Below, in pieces: positions 8,254-18,005 of a stretch of DNA of 64,000 nucleotides. The notes under the pieces are model-generated. The model saw only the letters and a program-made list of their open reading frames with translations. It made no database searches and was not told where the DNA came from. The position numbers and the translations under genes were made by a program. This stretch comes from Shinella sp. CPCC 101442 (GTDB lineage Bacteria; Pseudomonadota; Alphaproteobacteria; Rhizobiales; Rhizobiaceae). Every line of letters begins with the position of its first letter. Positions within the stretch are counted from its first letter, which is position 1. The DNA lies in NCBI RefSeq assembly GCF_024704725.1, contig NZ_JALIQS010000012.1:32415-96414 (forward strand). The letters are read 5' to 3'.

Positions 8254-10251
8254 ATGGCGGAGGTCGCTGGATTGCCCAAGAAGTTTGTTGTCGGGAGGAG
8301 CGTGGGACTGAACGTCTTCCTTCTGGCGCTCGCCCTTGCCTGTCTGACGCCGGTTGTTGCCATATCCGGCTTTGCGATGTGGCGGGCAGGCGAGGCCTAT
8401 CGGCAGACGGCGACGACCCGGCTCAGCGATACGGCAGCAACGCTCGCCCGCGCTATCGAGTCGGATATTGAAGGACGTTTCACGGCGCTCAGCGCCTTCG
8501 CGACACTGCGTACCTTCTCCGGCGATGTCGTTTCCACGACGCTGACCTCCAGCCGGTTCAAGGGCATCGGCCTTGACGGGCAGATCACCCTTGTCGCCTT
8601 TGACGGTGACATGCCGATCGGCGGCGTGGCGCGGCGCATTGCCGACGTCGCGCGCGATGCCGTCGGCGCGCAGGCGCCGGCTCTCTCCAATCTTTACCTT
8701 GGACGCACGCGGGCGGACTACAAGATCGACCTGGCGCTGCCCTTGCCGCCGGATGGCGGGCACAGCCGTGCGCTCGTGCTGTCTGTCGCGCCGGAGCAGC
8801 TTGTCCGCGCCCTGCAGCAGAGAAACGAGGCGCTGAGCGGTATCCTTGTCGCCGTTACCGACGGCAATGGACGCATCATCGCCCGGTCGCGCGATCACGA
8901 GCGGACCATCGGTCTGCGTGCACCCGATTGGCACAAGCTCGAGGCACTCAATGCCCGCAGCGGCTGGTTCGAGGCCGTGACGACCGAGGGCATGACGACG
9001 ATCCTTGCGTTCGAAAAGCTGGATTCGACGCCTGGCTGGGCGCTGGTGGTCGGCGAACCGACCGCGATCTTCAATGCGCGCTGGAAGGATCCGCTGATCG
9101 GCCTTTCCATCGGCGCACTGCTGGCGCTAGGGCTTGCGACGGTGGCTGCGGTGTGGATCGGGCGGTTGATCCTGCGGCCGGTGGAGGCGCTGGCGGCGCA
9201 TAGCGCGGCCGTCGCGTCCAACAAGCCTGCGGACGCACTCCCGCCCATTCCCCGCTCGCTGGTACGGGAGTTCGAGACACTGCGGGTCAGTGTCGAGGTG
9301 GCCGAGGCGACGCGGCGCAGCAACGAGCGGCGGCTGGAAACGGTGGCGCAGGCGGGCTCCCTAGCGCTGTGGCGCTGGTCCGCGCGAGGAGATCTCAGCT
9401 GGATCGAAGGTTGGCCCGCTTTGACGGGCACTTCCGAAACCGAGGCGCTCGGCGCGGCGTGGCTCGACTACGTGCACCCGGACGACCGCGTGCTGCTCGT
9501 CGAAAATCTGGAGGAGACGCGCAACGCCTGTCGCATGGTCGATGCCGAGTTCCGTCTTCTCGTTACAGACGGGCGCTGGCTCTGGGTGCGCAAGCGCGGC
9601 GGGCCGGTATACGATGACGACGGCTCCGTCCTGCAATGGGCCGGCGTCATCGAGGACATCGACGCGCGCAAGCAGAGCGAAACCCGCGTGGCGCATCTTG
9701 CCCATCATGATGCGCTCACCGACCTCGCCAATCGCGTGACGCTGCACCGGCAGCTGGAATATGCCATCGCCGATACGCTGAACGGCAAACTGCGGGCGCT
9801 GCTCTATCTCGATCTCGACCGCTTCAAACAGGTCAACGATACGCTGGGCCACGCGGCTGGCGATACGCTTCTTCGGGAAGTCGCCGGCCGGCTGCGTGCC
9901 ACGGTGGGCGAAAGCGGCCCTGTCGCCCGGCTTGGCGGCGACGAATTCGCCGTGTTGCAGGACGATGCCGCCTGTCCCGAAGATGGTCTTGCCCTTGCCG
10001 GACGGATCATCGAGATCGTCAGCATGCCCTATATGATCGATGGCTCATCCGCCGTTGTCGGGGTCAGTGTCGGCATCACCTTCATCGCAGACAGCGCCGG
10101 CGACGCGGATGCCTGTCTCAAGCGTGCCGACCAGGCGCTTTACTGGGCCAAGCAGGCTGGCCGAGGACGGGCTGTTGTCTACGAGCAGGAAGAAAGCCTG
10201 GCGCGGCTGACATCTTTTGCAGGCTTGCCGCCGAAACGGCTTCAGGCCTGA
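8254..10251 (+). CDS. Membrane-bound PAS-GGDEF diguanylate cyclase
   Basis: Predicted to make cyclic-di-GMP from two GTP at the inner membrane. Order of parts in 665 residues: membrane helix at about 18-40, a periplasmic Cache-like sensor region to about 285, a second helix at about 290-312, a PAS fold at about 370-475 (typical WIEGWPALTG and late GVIEDIDARKQ) and a GGDEF domain from about 485. The active site is intact, GGDEF at 561-565. The product-inhibition I-site, normally RxxD, reads GESG (552-555), so feedback control at that site is probably lost. No EAL domain. Ribosome binding before the ATG is weak; a GTG at 8302 with GGGAGG just upstream is an alternative start that would keep both helices. 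Signal sensed is unknown. Confidence 0.9.
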   Translation: MAEVAGLPKKFVVGRSVGLNVFLLALALACLTPVVAISGFAMWRAGEAYRQTATTRLSDTAATLARAIESDIEGRFTALSAFATLRTFSGDVVSTTLTSSRFKGIGLDGQITLVAFDGDMPIGGVARRIADVARDAVGAQAPALSNLYLGRTRADYKIDLALPLPPDGGHSRALVLSVAPEQLVRALQQRNEALSGILVAVTDGNGRIIARSRDHERTIGLRAPDWHKLEALNARSGWFEAVTTEGMTTILAFEKLDSTPGWALVVGEPTAIFNARWKDPLIGLSIGALLALGLATVAAVWIGRLILRPVEALAAHSAAVASNKPADALPPIPRSLVREFETLRVSVEVAEATRRSNERRLETVAQAGSLALWRWSARGDLSWIEGWPALTGTSETEALGAAWLDYVHPDDRVLLVENLEETRNACRMVDAEFRLLVTDGRWLWVRKRGGPVYDDDGSVLQWAGVIEDIDARKQSETRVAHLAHHDALTDLANRVTLHRQLEYAIADTLNGKLRALLYLDLDRFKQVNDTLGHAAGDTLLREVAGRLRATVGESGPVARLGGDEFAVLQDDAACPEDGLALAGRIIEIVSMPYMIDGSSAVVGVSVGITFIADSAGDADACLKRADQALYWAKQAGRGRAVVYEQEESLARLTSFAGLPPKRLQA

Positions 10252-10257
10252 GCTGGC

Positions 10258-10641
10258 TTAGACGTCTTCCTTCTCGCGCTCCGGCGTGACGACACGCGGC
10301 TTGGGGCGCACGGACGGCACGATCGAGGGTTGGGTGACGACCTTCTTCGGCTGTGGCGCCTTGATGCCAAGCATGTTGCGGATGCGATCGGAAACCAGCG
10401 GCCGGAAGCGGCTGGCGCGGAAGGGCATGTCGACCGCGCCGTAGCCTTCCGGGCCATCGTCGTTGCCGCGGTAGAGTTCCATCAGCTTGATGCCGTAGAA
10501 ATCGCCGTCGATATAGTGGCGGTACTGGCCGACCCAACGGACCGTATAGATCTGCCCCTTGCGGATGCCCTGGTCGATCGAGACGTTCTTGAAACGGTCG
10601 TTGACGCAGACGACTTTCTGGCCGACTTGGAATGTGGGCAT
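10258..10641 (-). CDS. Conserved hypothetical protein with an SH3-like/KOW-type N-terminus
   Basis: A 127-residue protein of unknown function. The N-terminal half (MPTFQVGQKVVCVND, then KGQIYTVRWVGQY and GIKLMELYRG) alternates hydrophobic beta strands and resembles small beta-barrel proteins seen in rhizobia and their phages; the C-terminal 45 residues are Pro/Lys/Arg/Val-rich and probably disordered. No signal peptide. The start is set at the ATG preceded by GGGGGAG; a longer frame begins 33 nt upstream without support. It converges tail to tail with the diguanylate cyclase, 6 nt apart. Confidence 0.65.
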   Translation of the reverse strand: MPTFQVGQKVVCVNDRFKNVSIDQGIRKGQIYTVRWVGQYRHYIDGDFYGIKLMELYRGNDDGPEGYGAVDMPFRASRFRPLVSDRIRNMLGIKAPQPKKVVTQPSIVPSVRPKPRVVTPEREKEDV

Positions 10642-10693
10642 GCCGCTTTCTCCCCCATCAGGGTCCCTGTGCAAAGGCCGGAAGCCTGTGGGC

Positions 10694-11422
10694 TCAACCG
10701 GTCTTGCGGCAGTTGACGCCCGGCGCGTTTTCGCCCTTCGTCAGGTCGTAGAGCGTCGCCTCGTCGCCCTTGGTCCACCATTCGAAACGGCCGCCGGCAT
10801 ATTTGGCGCCCGAGGCAGCCAGGACATTGGCCGCGATGACGGTCTCTTCGCCGATCTTCAATACGGCGAGCGAATTGGCGCCGGCATTGATATATTCGGC
10901 AACGACGCGCTGGTCGGCGTCGCACTGGTAGCTGATCGTCTCGCGCGCCACGCTCTGTTCCGGCCCGGGCAGGCGGATGACGATATCCGTGCTGTTCTTC
11001 AGCCCGGCAAGGCGGATCGCCGGGGCGCCTTCCTTGCCGGTGAGATGCAGGATGCCGTTTTCGAGCTTCCAGGAGGTCACGGTGCCGAGCGCATCGAAGA
11101 ATTTTTGCTCCTGGTCCATGATGGCGGGAGCGCACATCTTGCGCGTTGCGGCGGCGGGCGCGAAAGCGATGTTGCCGTTCTGGACCTTCAGCTTGCCGCG
11201 ATAGGTGTTGCAGCCGCCATTGCCGCCATAGCTGCCGTCGGGCTTGATCTCCAGCGTTGTCTGCAGGTCGTCGATGACGCCGTTGCCGCCGATATCCTCG
11301 GCAAGCCAGGCGCCGCCGAGACCACCCGGGACCGGCTCGTCGGCATAGGCCGGAGCTGCTGCCGCAAGCACGAGGCAGGCGAGGGTCCAAACTCTCAGGC
11401 GTCGATGCACAGATTTCTCCAA
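10694..11422 (-). CDS. Secreted META + MliC two-domain protein
   Basis: A 242-residue exported protein: signal peptide (WTLACLVLAAAAPAYA, cleavage at about residue 27), a META/HslJ-like domain at about 35-140 with the diagnostic GGNGGCNTYRG, and a C-terminal MliC-like domain at about 160-240 (ISYQCDADQRVVAEY, RFEWWTKGDEATLYD). MliC domains inhibit C-type lysozyme in other bacteria and META domains occur in stress or adhesion proteins, so a role in envelope defence is plausible but inferred. It lies 52 nt upstream of the SH3-like gene on the same strand and may be co-transcribed with it. It is divergent from dxr. Confidence 0.8.
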   Translation of the reverse strand: MEKSVHRRLRVWTLACLVLAAAAPAYADEPVPGGLGGAWLAEDIGGNGVIDDLQTTLEIKPDGSYGGNGGCNTYRGKLKVQNGNIAFAPAAATRKMCAPAIMDQEQKFFDALGTVTSWKLENGILHLTGKEGAPAIRLAGLKNSTDIVIRLPGPEQSVARETISYQCDADQRVVAEYINAGANSLAVLKIGEETVIAANVLAASGAKYAGGRFEWWTKGDEATLYDLTKGENAPGVNCRKTG

Positions 11423-11600
11423 TCGCGTCGGGGCGGAAAGCCGCTTTTCGGGGACGTTATGGCCGACCGGGCGAAAAGGTCAAGCCACGGGTTCGAGAAG
11501 ACCCGTGCAACGGCGGTTTTCCGCCGCTTCGACGGCTTGTTGCTGGCGTCTTTCGCCTGTAGAGCCAATAGCAGAACACAAGAAAATTGCGGAAACCATC

Positions 11601-12773
11601 ATGGCTCTCGATGCGCGGCAGATGCGCCGCATCACCATTTTAGGCTCGACAGGCTCTATCGGCACCAGCACGCTCGACGTGGTGCGCCAGCTTGGCGGGC
11701 GCGAGCGCTACGAGGTCGTGGCGCTGACCGGCAATGGCAATGTAGAGCTTCTCGCAGCGCAGGCCAGGGAATGCGGCGCGAAGCTGGTGGTGACGGCCGA
11801 CGAGAGCCGTTACGGCGCGCTGAAGGATGCGCTTGCCGGCAGCGGTATCGCAGCGGCGGCGGGGCGCACGGCGCTTCTGGAGGCGGCTTCCGGCGACGCG
11901 GACTGGGTGATGGCGGCCATCGTCGGCACGGCCGGCCTTGCGCCGACGCTGGCGGCTGCGAAGAAGGGCGCGGATATCGCGCTGGCCAACAAGGAATGCC
12001 TGGTGTCCGCCGGCGATCTCTTCGTGCAGGCCGTCGCGGCGGGCGGCGGGCGTCTCATTCCCGTCGACAGCGAGCACAGCGCGATCTTCCAGGCGCTGGA
12101 GGACGACCAGCGCCATGCCGTCGAGCGTATCGTGCTGACGGCTTCGGGCGGTCCCTTCCGCACCTGGAGCCGCGAGCAGATGGCGGGCGTAACGGCAGAT
12201 ATCGCCCGCGCCCATCCCAACTGGTCGATGGGCCTGAAAATCTCGATCGGCAGCGCCTCCATGTTCAATAAGGCGCTGGAGATGATCGAGGCGAAACATC
12301 TCTTCGATGTCAGGCCCGACCAGATCGAGGTGGTCGTGCATCCTCAGTCGATCATCCATTCCATGGTCGGTTATGTCGATGGATCCGTGCTGGCGCAGCT
12401 CGGTGCGCCGGATATGCGCACGGCGATCGGCTATGCGCTGACCTATCCCACACGTTCAGCGCTCAATGTCGACCGGCTGGATTTCGCAAAACTGTCGCGT
12501 CTCGATTTCGAGGCGCCGGACGAGGCGCGCTTCCCGGCGCTGCGGCTTGCCCGCACGGCATTGGAGCGCGGTGGTCTTCAGGGCGCGATCATGAATGCGG
12601 CGGAGGAAGTGGCTTTTCACGCGTTCGTCGGCGGGCGCATCGGCTTCCTGTCTATGGCCGATATTGCCGAGCAGGTGATGGACACGCTTACCCATCTGCC
12701 GCCGGCATCCTCGATGGACGATGTCTTTGCCGCAGACGAAGAAGCCCGGCGGGTGGCCGCCGGGCTCATCTGA
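11601..12773 (+). CDS. dxr: 1-deoxy-D-xylulose 5-phosphate reductoisomerase
   Basis: Catalyses the NADPH-dependent conversion of DXP to 2-C-methyl-D-erythritol 4-phosphate, the committed step of the non-mevalonate isoprenoid pathway. The 390 residues match the family. The NADPH motif GSTGSIGTSTLDVV begins at about residue 15; the metal and substrate region VDSEHSAIFQAL (about 155-166) and the SMGLKISIGSASMFNKALE block (about 212-230) are intact. A longer frame starts 96 nt upstream, but the ATG at 11601 gives the family N-terminus. The gene stands alone, divergent from the META-MliC gene and convergent with hemA. Confidence 0.96.
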   Translation: MALDARQMRRITILGSTGSIGTSTLDVVRQLGGRERYEVVALTGNGNVELLAAQARECGAKLVVTADESRYGALKDALAGSGIAAAAGRTALLEAASGDADWVMAAIVGTAGLAPTLAAAKKGADIALANKECLVSAGDLFVQAVAAGGGRLIPVDSEHSAIFQALEDDQRHAVERIVLTASGGPFRTWSREQMAGVTADIARAHPNWSMGLKISIGSASMFNKALEMIEAKHLFDVRPDQIEVVVHPQSIIHSMVGYVDGSVLAQLGAPDMRTAIGYALTYPTRSALNVDRLDFAKLSRLDFEAPDEARFPALRLARTALERGGLQGAIMNAAEEVAFHAFVGGRIGFLSMADIAEQVMDTLTHLPPASSMDDVFAADEEARRVAAGLI

Positions 12774-12794
12774 TCGGTTGCGTTTTTCGCCGTC

Positions 12795-14009
12795 TCAGGC
12801 GACGGCGCGGGCCAGCGCACAGCGTGACCACAGCGAATGCAGCGCGCCGACGAGATGTTCGATATCGGCATCGGTGTGCAGCGGCGTCGGCGTGATGCGC
12901 AGGCGCTCGGTCTTGCGCGGCACCGTCGGGTAGTTGATCGGCTGGACATAGATGCCGAAATTGTCGAGCAGCAGGTCCGAGATCCATTTGCACTTGGCGG
13001 CATCGCCGACCATGACCGGCACGATGTGGCTCGGGTTCGGCATATGCGGGATACCGTTGCGGTCGAGGGCTGCGCGGAGCTTGCGCACACGCTCCTGATG
13101 GGCGAAGCGCTCGATCTGGCTGTCCTTGAGGTGGCGGATCGAGGCAAGCGCACCGGCGGCGAGCGACGGCGGCAGCGACGTCGTGAAGATAAAGCCGGAT
13201 GCGAAGGAGCGCACGAAATCGCAAAGCGCGGTGGAGGCCGCGATATAGCCGCCCATCACGCCGAACGCCTTGGCGAGCGTGCCTTCGATGACCGTCAGGC
13301 GGTGCATCAGGCCTTCGCGTTCGGCAATGCCGCCACCGCGCGGGCCGTACATGCCCACGGCATGGACTTCGTCGAGATAGGTCATCGCGCCATACTTGTC
13401 GGCGAGATCGCAGATTTCCTTGATGGGGGCGATGTCGCCGTCCATCGAATAGACCGATTCGAAGGCGATCAGCTTCGGCGCCTTCGGGTCGGCGGCGGCG
13501 AGCTTGGCTTCGAGGTCGCGGAGATCATTGTGCTTCCAGATCACGCGCTCGCACTTGGAGTGGCGGATGCCCTCGATCATCGAAGCGTGGTTGCCGGCAT
13601 CGGAAAAACAGATGAGGCCCGGGATCTTCGAACAGAGCGTGCCAAGCGCCGCCCAGTTGGACACGTAGCCCGAGGTGAAGAGCAGGGCGGATTCCTTGCC
13701 GTGCAGATCGGCCAGTTCCTGCTCGAGCAGGACATGGTAGTGGTTGGTGCCGGAAATGTTGCGGGTGCCGCCGGCGCCGGCGCCACACTGGTCGATGGCA
13801 AGCTTCATCGCCTCGGTAACCTTGGGGTTCTGGCCCATGCCGAGATAGTCGTTGGAACACCAGACGGTGACGTCCTTCGGGCCTTCGGCCGTATAGCGGG
13901 TCGCCTTGGGGAAGTTGCCCTTCTGGCGCTCCAGGTCGGCGAACACGCGATAGCGGCCTTCCTGATGCAGGCCATCCAGCTCGTTCTTGAAGAAAGTTTC
14001 GAAGTCCAT
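12795..14009 (-). CDS. hemA: 5-aminolevulinate synthase (C4 pathway)
   Basis: PLP enzyme that condenses glycine and succinyl-CoA to 5-aminolevulinate, the first step of heme synthesis in alphaproteobacteria. It has 404 residues starting [14 protein letters not shown]. The PLP lysine is Lys247 in [12 protein letters not shown]; the glycine-rich [18 protein letters not shown] segment near residue 80 and the [10 protein letters not shown] segment are intact. AGGAG precedes the chosen ATG; the frame extends 13 codons upstream without family support. An FNR/FixK-type box lies about 163 nt upstream, suggesting induction under low oxygen. Confidence 0.96.
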   Translation of the reverse strand: MDFETFFKNELDGLHQEGRYRVFADLERQKGNFPKATRYTAEGPKDVTVWCSNDYLGMGQNPKVTEAMKLAIDQCGAGAGGTRNISGTNHYHVLLEQELADLHGKESALLFTSGYVSNWAALGTLCSKIPGLICFSDAGNHASMIEGIRHSKCERVIWKHNDLRDLEAKLAAADPKAPKLIAFESVYSMDGDIAPIKEICDLADKYGAMTYLDEVHAVGMYGPRGGGIAEREGLMHRLTVIEGTLAKAFGVMGGYIAASTALCDFVRSFASGFIFTTSLPPSLAAGALASIRHLKDSQIERFAHQERVRKLRAALDRNGIPHMPNPSHIVPVMVGDAAKCKWISDLLLDNFGIYVQPINYPTVPRKTERLRITPTPLHTDADIEHLVGALHSLWSRCALARAVA

Positions 14010-14171
14010 CCGGAGTCTCCTGTCCGGCGAAAACCCGGACATCATCATCGTTGGCGGTCGTTCAATCGGCTACACCTGAGGCCGTTCCGCTGCAACGATA
14101 TCCGCTGCGGCAAATCGGCGCCACCTTTGAACCATTCCAATGTATCCTAAGCCCCCAAAGGCCATTTCCTG

Positions 14172-14185
14172 TTGATGCATGTCAA
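14172..14185. promoter_or_regulatory. FNR/FixK-type box upstream of hemA
   Basis: TTGATGCATGTCAA fits the TTGAT-N4-ATCAA/GTCAA anaerobox consensus with at most one deviation. It lies about 163 nt before the hemA start, outside any gene. The nearest gene end on the other side belongs to the Mo hydroxylase operon, which is transcribed towards the site, so hemA is the only gene it can serve. Confidence 0.7.
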
Positions 14186-14194
14186 GTCTGCACG

Positions 14195-14222
14195 AAAAAA
14201 GGACGGCCTCAACCGCCCTTTT
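14195..14222 (-). terminator. Intrinsic terminator of the Mo hydroxylase operon
   Basis: On the minus strand GGGCGG and CCGTCC form a stem with one G-U pair around TTGAGG, followed by TTTTTT. It lies about 32 nt after the stop of the FAD subunit gene. On the plus strand the same stem has an A-C mismatch. Confidence 0.75.
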
Positions 14223-14253
14223 AATCGAACCAGTTTCAGCTTTTTCGTAGAAG

Positions 14254-15051
14254 TCAGGCGGCCGCGACCGCCCGCTTGGCCATGACTTTTACGAGATTTG
14301 CCCGGTATTCCGCGCTGCCGTGGAGATCGGAGAGCAGATCCGTGGCATCGATATCGACGCCTGCGGCCGCATCCGCCGACCAGTTGGCGGCAAGTGCTGC
14401 CTCCAGGCCCGCATGGCGGAAGACGCCGTTGGAGCCCGCACCGGTCACCGCCACCCGCACGCTGCCATCCCCTGCCTTTGTCACGAAGACGCCGGCCATG
14501 GCATAGCGCGAAGCCGGGTTGGGGAACTTGGAGTAACCCGCCTTGGCGGGCGCGTCGAAGGTCACGGCGACAACGATCTCGCCTTCTTCAAGGGCGGTTT
14601 CGAAAAGGCCGGTGAAGAAGTCCCCGGCGGAGATTTCCCTGGTATTGGTGATGATCGTCGCCCCCAGGGCCAGCATGGCGGAGGGATAGTCGGCGGCGGG
14701 GTCGTTGTTGGCGATGGAACCGCCGATCGTGCCCATGTGGCGGACATGCGGGTCGCCGATATGGGCGGCGAGGTGAGAGATCGCCGGGCACGCGGCCTTC
14801 AGCTCGGCGGAGCTCGAGACCTCGTAATGCGTGGTGGCCGCGCCGATGCGCACGCGGCTGCCGTTGACCGAGATGCCCTTCATCTCGGCGACGTGTCTGA
14901 GATCCACGAGGTCGGAAGGGGCGGCGAGCCGCTGCTTCATCGTCGGGATCAGCGTCATGCCGCCGGAGACGTATTTGGCCTCGTCGGAAGCGGACTGCAG
15001 CTTGACCGCATCGGCAACCGAGGATGCACGGTGATAACTCGTTGCGTACAT
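14254..15051 (-). CDS. FAD-binding medium subunit of a CO-dehydrogenase-like Mo hydroxylase (CoxM type)
   Basis: The 265-residue FAD subunit passes electrons from the iron-sulfur subunit to the acceptor. It shows the CoxM/PCMH-type FAD motifs YVSGGMTLIPTMKQRL near residue 30 and HVRHMGTIGGSIANNDPAAD near residue 105. Third gene of a minus-strand operon ordered small-large-medium, starting 12 nt after the large-subunit stop. The partner genes indicate a molybdenum hydroxylase; the substrate is not known. Confidence 0.88.
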   Translation of the reverse strand: MYATSYHRASSVADAVKLQSASDEAKYVSGGMTLIPTMKQRLAAPSDLVDLRHVAEMKGISVNGSRVRIGAATTHYEVSSSAELKAACPAISHLAAHIGDPHVRHMGTIGGSIANNDPAADYPSAMLALGATIITNTREISAGDFFTGLFETALEEGEIVVAVTFDAPAKAGYSKFPNPASRYAMAGVFVTKAGDGSVRVAVTGAGSNGVFRHAGLEAALAANWSADAAAGVDIDATDLLSDLHGSAEYRANLVKVMAKRAVAAA

Positions 15052-15063
15052 GGCGTCCTCCCG

Positions 15064-17421
15064 TCAGTTCGTTGCTGCCCGTGCCGCCGCCCAGACTTTC
15101 TGGGGCGTTGCCGGCATGGTGAGGTCGTTGTTGCCGATGGCATCGGTGATGGCGTTCATCAGTGCCGGCGGCGAGCCGATGGCGCCCGCCTCGCCGCAGC
15201 CCTTGATGCCGAGCGGATTGTTCGGGCAGGGGGTTACCTGGTGCGAGACCTGGAAGGAGGGCAGGTCGTCGGCGCGCGGCATGGTGTAGTCCATGTAGCT
15301 CGCCGTCAGAAGCTGGCCGGTTTCCGGATCGTAATGCACGCCTTCCAGCAGCGCCTGGCCGATACCCTGCGCGATGCCGCCATGCACCTGGCCCTCGACG
15401 ATCATCGGATTGATGATGTTGCCGAAGTCGTCGGCGGCGACGAACTGGACGATCTTGGTCTTGCCGGTTTCCGGGTCGATCTCGACCTCCGCGATGTAGC
15501 AGCCGGCCGGGAAGGTGAAGTTGGCCGGATCGTAGAAGGCGCCTTCCTTGAGGCCCGGCTCCATGCCGGAGGGCAGATTGTGCGCGGTATAGGCGGCAAG
15601 CGCCATCTGGAACCACGGAACCGACTTGTCGGTGCCGGCGACCTTCAGGGCGCCGTTCTCGATGACGATGTCGCTCTCGTCGGCCTCCATCAGGTGGGCG
15701 GCGATCTTCTTGGCCTTGGCCTCCACCTTGTCGAGCGCCTTCACCACCGCGGACATGCCGACGGCGCCGGAGCGCGAGCCGTAGGTGCCCATGCCCATCT
15801 GCACCTTGTCCGTATCGCCATGCACGATGGAGACGCTGTCGAGCGGCACGCCGAAGCGGTCGGCGACGAGCTGGGCGAAGGTCGTCTCATGGCCCTGGCC
15901 GTGGCTGTGCGAGCCGGTCAGCACCTCGACGGTGCCGACGGCATTGACGCGCACCTCCGCCGATTCCCAGAGACCGACACCGGCACCGAGCGAGCCGACC
16001 GCCGCCGACGGCGCGATGCCGCAGGCCTCGATATAGCAGCTCATGCCGATGCCGCGCTTCATGCCGCGGCCGGCGGCTTCCGCCTTGCGAGCCGGGAAAC
16101 CGGCCCAGTCGGCGGCGGCCATGGCGGCTTCCAGCGAGGCTTCGTAGTCGCCGGCATCGTAGTTCATGATGACGGGCGTCTGGTGCGGGAAGCTTCGGAT
16201 GAAGTTGATGCGGCGAAGCTCGGCCGGCGAGACGCCGAGTTCGCGTGCCGCCGTCTCCATGGTGCGTTCGAGCAGGTAGGTCGCTTCCGGCCGGCCGGCG
16301 CCGCGATAGGCGTCGACGGCGACGGTGTTGGTATAGACCGCACGCACATTGGCGTGGATCGCCGGGAAATTATACTGGCCGGAGAGCAGCGTCGCATAGA
16401 GATAGGTCGGCACGGCCGAGGAAAAGAGCGACATGTAGGCGCCGAAATTGGCGATCGTGTCGACCTTCAGCGCCGTGACGCGGTTATTGGCGTCGAAGGC
16501 CATTTTCACGGTCGAGACATGGTCGCGGCCATGCGCATCCGTCAGGAAGGCCTCGGTGCGGTCGCTTGTCCATTTGACCGGCACGCCGGTGCGCTTGGAA
16601 GCCCAGAGACAGACGATTTCCTCCGGGTAGATATAGATCTTCGAACCGAAGCCGCCACCGACATCGGGCGCGATGACGCGCAGCTTGTTTTCCGGTGCGA
16701 CATTGTAGAAGGCGCTCATGACGAGGCGCGCGACATGCGGGTTCTGGCTCGTCGTGTAGCAGGTGTAGTGGTCCTCGGCGGAATCGTAGATGCCGAGGGC
16801 GGCGCGCGGTTCCATCGGGTTCGGCGCCAGGCGGTTGTTGACGATCTTCATCTCGGTGACATGGGCGGCGGCGGCGATCGCCGCATCCGTCGCGGCGCCA
16901 TCGCCGATCTCCCAGTCGTAGATTAGGTTGCCGGGGGCTTCCGGATGCAGTTGCGGCTGGCCGGTTCCGAGCGCCTTTACGGCATCGGTAACGGCTGGCA
17001 GCACGTCATAATCGACGACGACGGCTTCGGCGCCATCGCGGGCCTCGCCCATCGTATCGGCAACGACGACGGCGACGGCATCGCCGACATAGCGCACGGT
17101 GTCATGTGCGAGTGGCCGCCAGGCGCCCATCTTCATAGGCGAGCCGTCCTTGGAATGGATCATCCAGCCGCAGATCAGGTTGCCGATGCCGTCGTCCAGC
17201 ATCTGCTTGCCGTTGAGCACGCCAATGACCCCGGGCATTTCCTCTGCCGCCGACGTATCGATGCTTCTGATCTTCGCATGCGCGTGCGGCGAGCGCACGA
17301 AAGCGGCATAACGCATGCCGGGCACGAACATGTCGTCCGTATACTTGCCCTGGCCCATGAGGAACCGCTTGTCTTCCTTTCGCGCAACGCGCGCGCCGAT
17401 GCCTTCGACACCCATCTTCAT
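15064..17421 (-). CDS. Molybdopterin large subunit, form II CO-dehydrogenase-like (CoxL type)
   Basis: A 785-residue molybdenum-binding catalytic subunit of the xanthine oxidase family. The active-site loop reads AYRGAGR at residues 371-377, which defines form II; true CO dehydrogenases (form I) carry AYxCSFR with the catalytic Cys. The late [13 protein letters not shown] segment supplies the conserved Glu next to Mo. Aerobic CO oxidation should therefore not be assumed; form II members act on aldehydes, purines or other substrates, or are undefined. No CoxD/E/F/G-type or XdhC maturation gene lies nearby. The gene follows the small subunit by 92 nt. Confidence 0.9.
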   Translation of the reverse strand: MKMGVEGIGARVARKEDKRFLMGQGKYTDDMFVPGMRYAAFVRSPHAHAKIRSIDTSAAEEMPGVIGVLNGKQMLDDGIGNLICGWMIHSKDGSPMKMGAWRPLAHDTVRYVGDAVAVVVADTMGEARDGAEAVVVDYDVLPAVTDAVKALGTGQPQLHPEAPGNLIYDWEIGDGAATDAAIAAAAHVTEMKIVNNRLAPNPMEPRAALGIYDSAEDHYTCYTTSQNPHVARLVMSAFYNVAPENKLRVIAPDVGGGFGSKIYIYPEEIVCLWASKRTGVPVKWTSDRTEAFLTDAHGRDHVSTVKMAFDANNRVTALKVDTIANFGAYMSLFSSAVPTYLYATLLSGQYNFPAIHANVRAVYTNTVAVDAYRGAGRPEATYLLERTMETAARELGVSPAELRRINFIRSFPHQTPVIMNYDAGDYEASLEAAMAAADWAGFPARKAEAAGRGMKRGIGMSCYIEACGIAPSAAVGSLGAGVGLWESAEVRVNAVGTVEVLTGSHSHGQGHETTFAQLVADRFGVPLDSVSIVHGDTDKVQMGMGTYGSRSGAVGMSAVVKALDKVEAKAKKIAAHLMEADESDIVIENGALKVAGTDKSVPWFQMALAAYTAHNLPSGMEPGLKEGAFYDPANFTFPAGCYIAEVEIDPETGKTKIVQFVAADDFGNIINPMIVEGQVHGGIAQGIGQALLEGVHYDPETGQLLTASYMDYTMPRADDLPSFQVSHQVTPCPNNPLGIKGCGEAGAIGSPPALMNAITDAIGNNDLTMPATPQKVWAAARAATN

Positions 17422-17513
17422 CTCCTCCAGAGATATCGTTCGCGTGACATGCTGAAGGCGGTCAGCCGGCGGGCGGATACGTGTCGCAGCCGTCGGGGAG
17501 ACCGCCGTCGGCG

Positions 17514-18005
17514 TTATTCCGCAGCCTGCCGGCCTGCCGCGCCCATTTCCTCGGCGGCGGCCAGAATGGCTTTCACGATGTTATGGTAGCCGGTGCATCG
17601 ACAGATATTGCCTTCCAGGTTTTCCCGGACGGTCTGCTCGTCGAGCTTGGCGCCATAGCGGTTGATCATGTCGACGGCGGTCATCACCATGCCGGGCGTG
17701 CAGAAACCGCATTGCAGGCCGTGATTGGCCTTGAAGGCCGCCTGCACGGGGTGCAGCTCGCCGTTCGCGGCAAGGCCCTCGATGGTGAGGATGTCGGAGC
17801 CCGCGGCCTGGGCCGCGAGCATGGAACAGCTCTTCACAGCCTTGCCGTCCATATGCACGACGCAAGCGCCGCACTGGGACGTATCGCAGCCGACATGGGT
17901 TCCGGTGAGGCTGAGGGTGTCGCGCAGGAAGTGCACGAGCAGGGTGCGGTCCTCGCATTCCTTGCTCACCTTCCGGCCATTGACGGTCATTGCCACTTTC
18001 GCCAT
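17514..18005 (-). CDS. 2Fe-2S small subunit of a CO-dehydrogenase-like Mo hydroxylase (CoxS type)
   Basis: The 163-residue iron-sulfur subunit with two [2Fe-2S] clusters. The N-terminal plant-ferredoxin motif is [10 protein letters not shown] plus a downstream Cys in AVKSCSML; the C-terminal cluster motif is QCGFCTPGM with [10 protein letters not shown]. The start is at the ATG preceded by GGAGG at ideal spacing; an upstream in-frame extension of 34 codons looks untranslated. First gene of the operon, so its promoter should lie in the following gap. The C-terminus reaches 8 residues beyond an Ala-rich tail without further motif. Confidence 0.92.
   Translation of the reverse strand: MAKVAMTVNGRKVSKECEDRTLLVHFLRDTLSLTGTHVGCDTSQCGACVVHMDGKAVKSCSMLAAQAAGSDILTIEGLAANGELHPVQAAFKANHGLQCGFCTPGMVMTAVDMINRYGAKLDEQTVRENLEGNICRCTGYHNIVKAILAAAEEMGAAGRQAAE

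Noticed and set aside
8123..8254. tRNA-Arg as an integration site for a mobile element
   Set aside because: No integrase, no repeated tRNA 3' end and only ordinary genes downstream.
12784..12806. Hairpin CGCCGTC/GACGGCG between dxr and hemA as a terminator
   Set aside because: It overlaps the hemA end and T-runs are on the wrong side for both genes.
14320..16926. 868-codon plus-strand open frame opposite the Mo hydroxylase genes
   Set aside because: It is antisense to clear coxM/coxL-type genes, has low-complexity His/Arg/Asp/Gly composition and arises from GC-rich third codon positions.
15064..17421. Aerobic carbon monoxide dehydrogenase
   Set aside because: The active-site loop is AYRGAGR (form II), lacking the CO-specific AYxCSFR.
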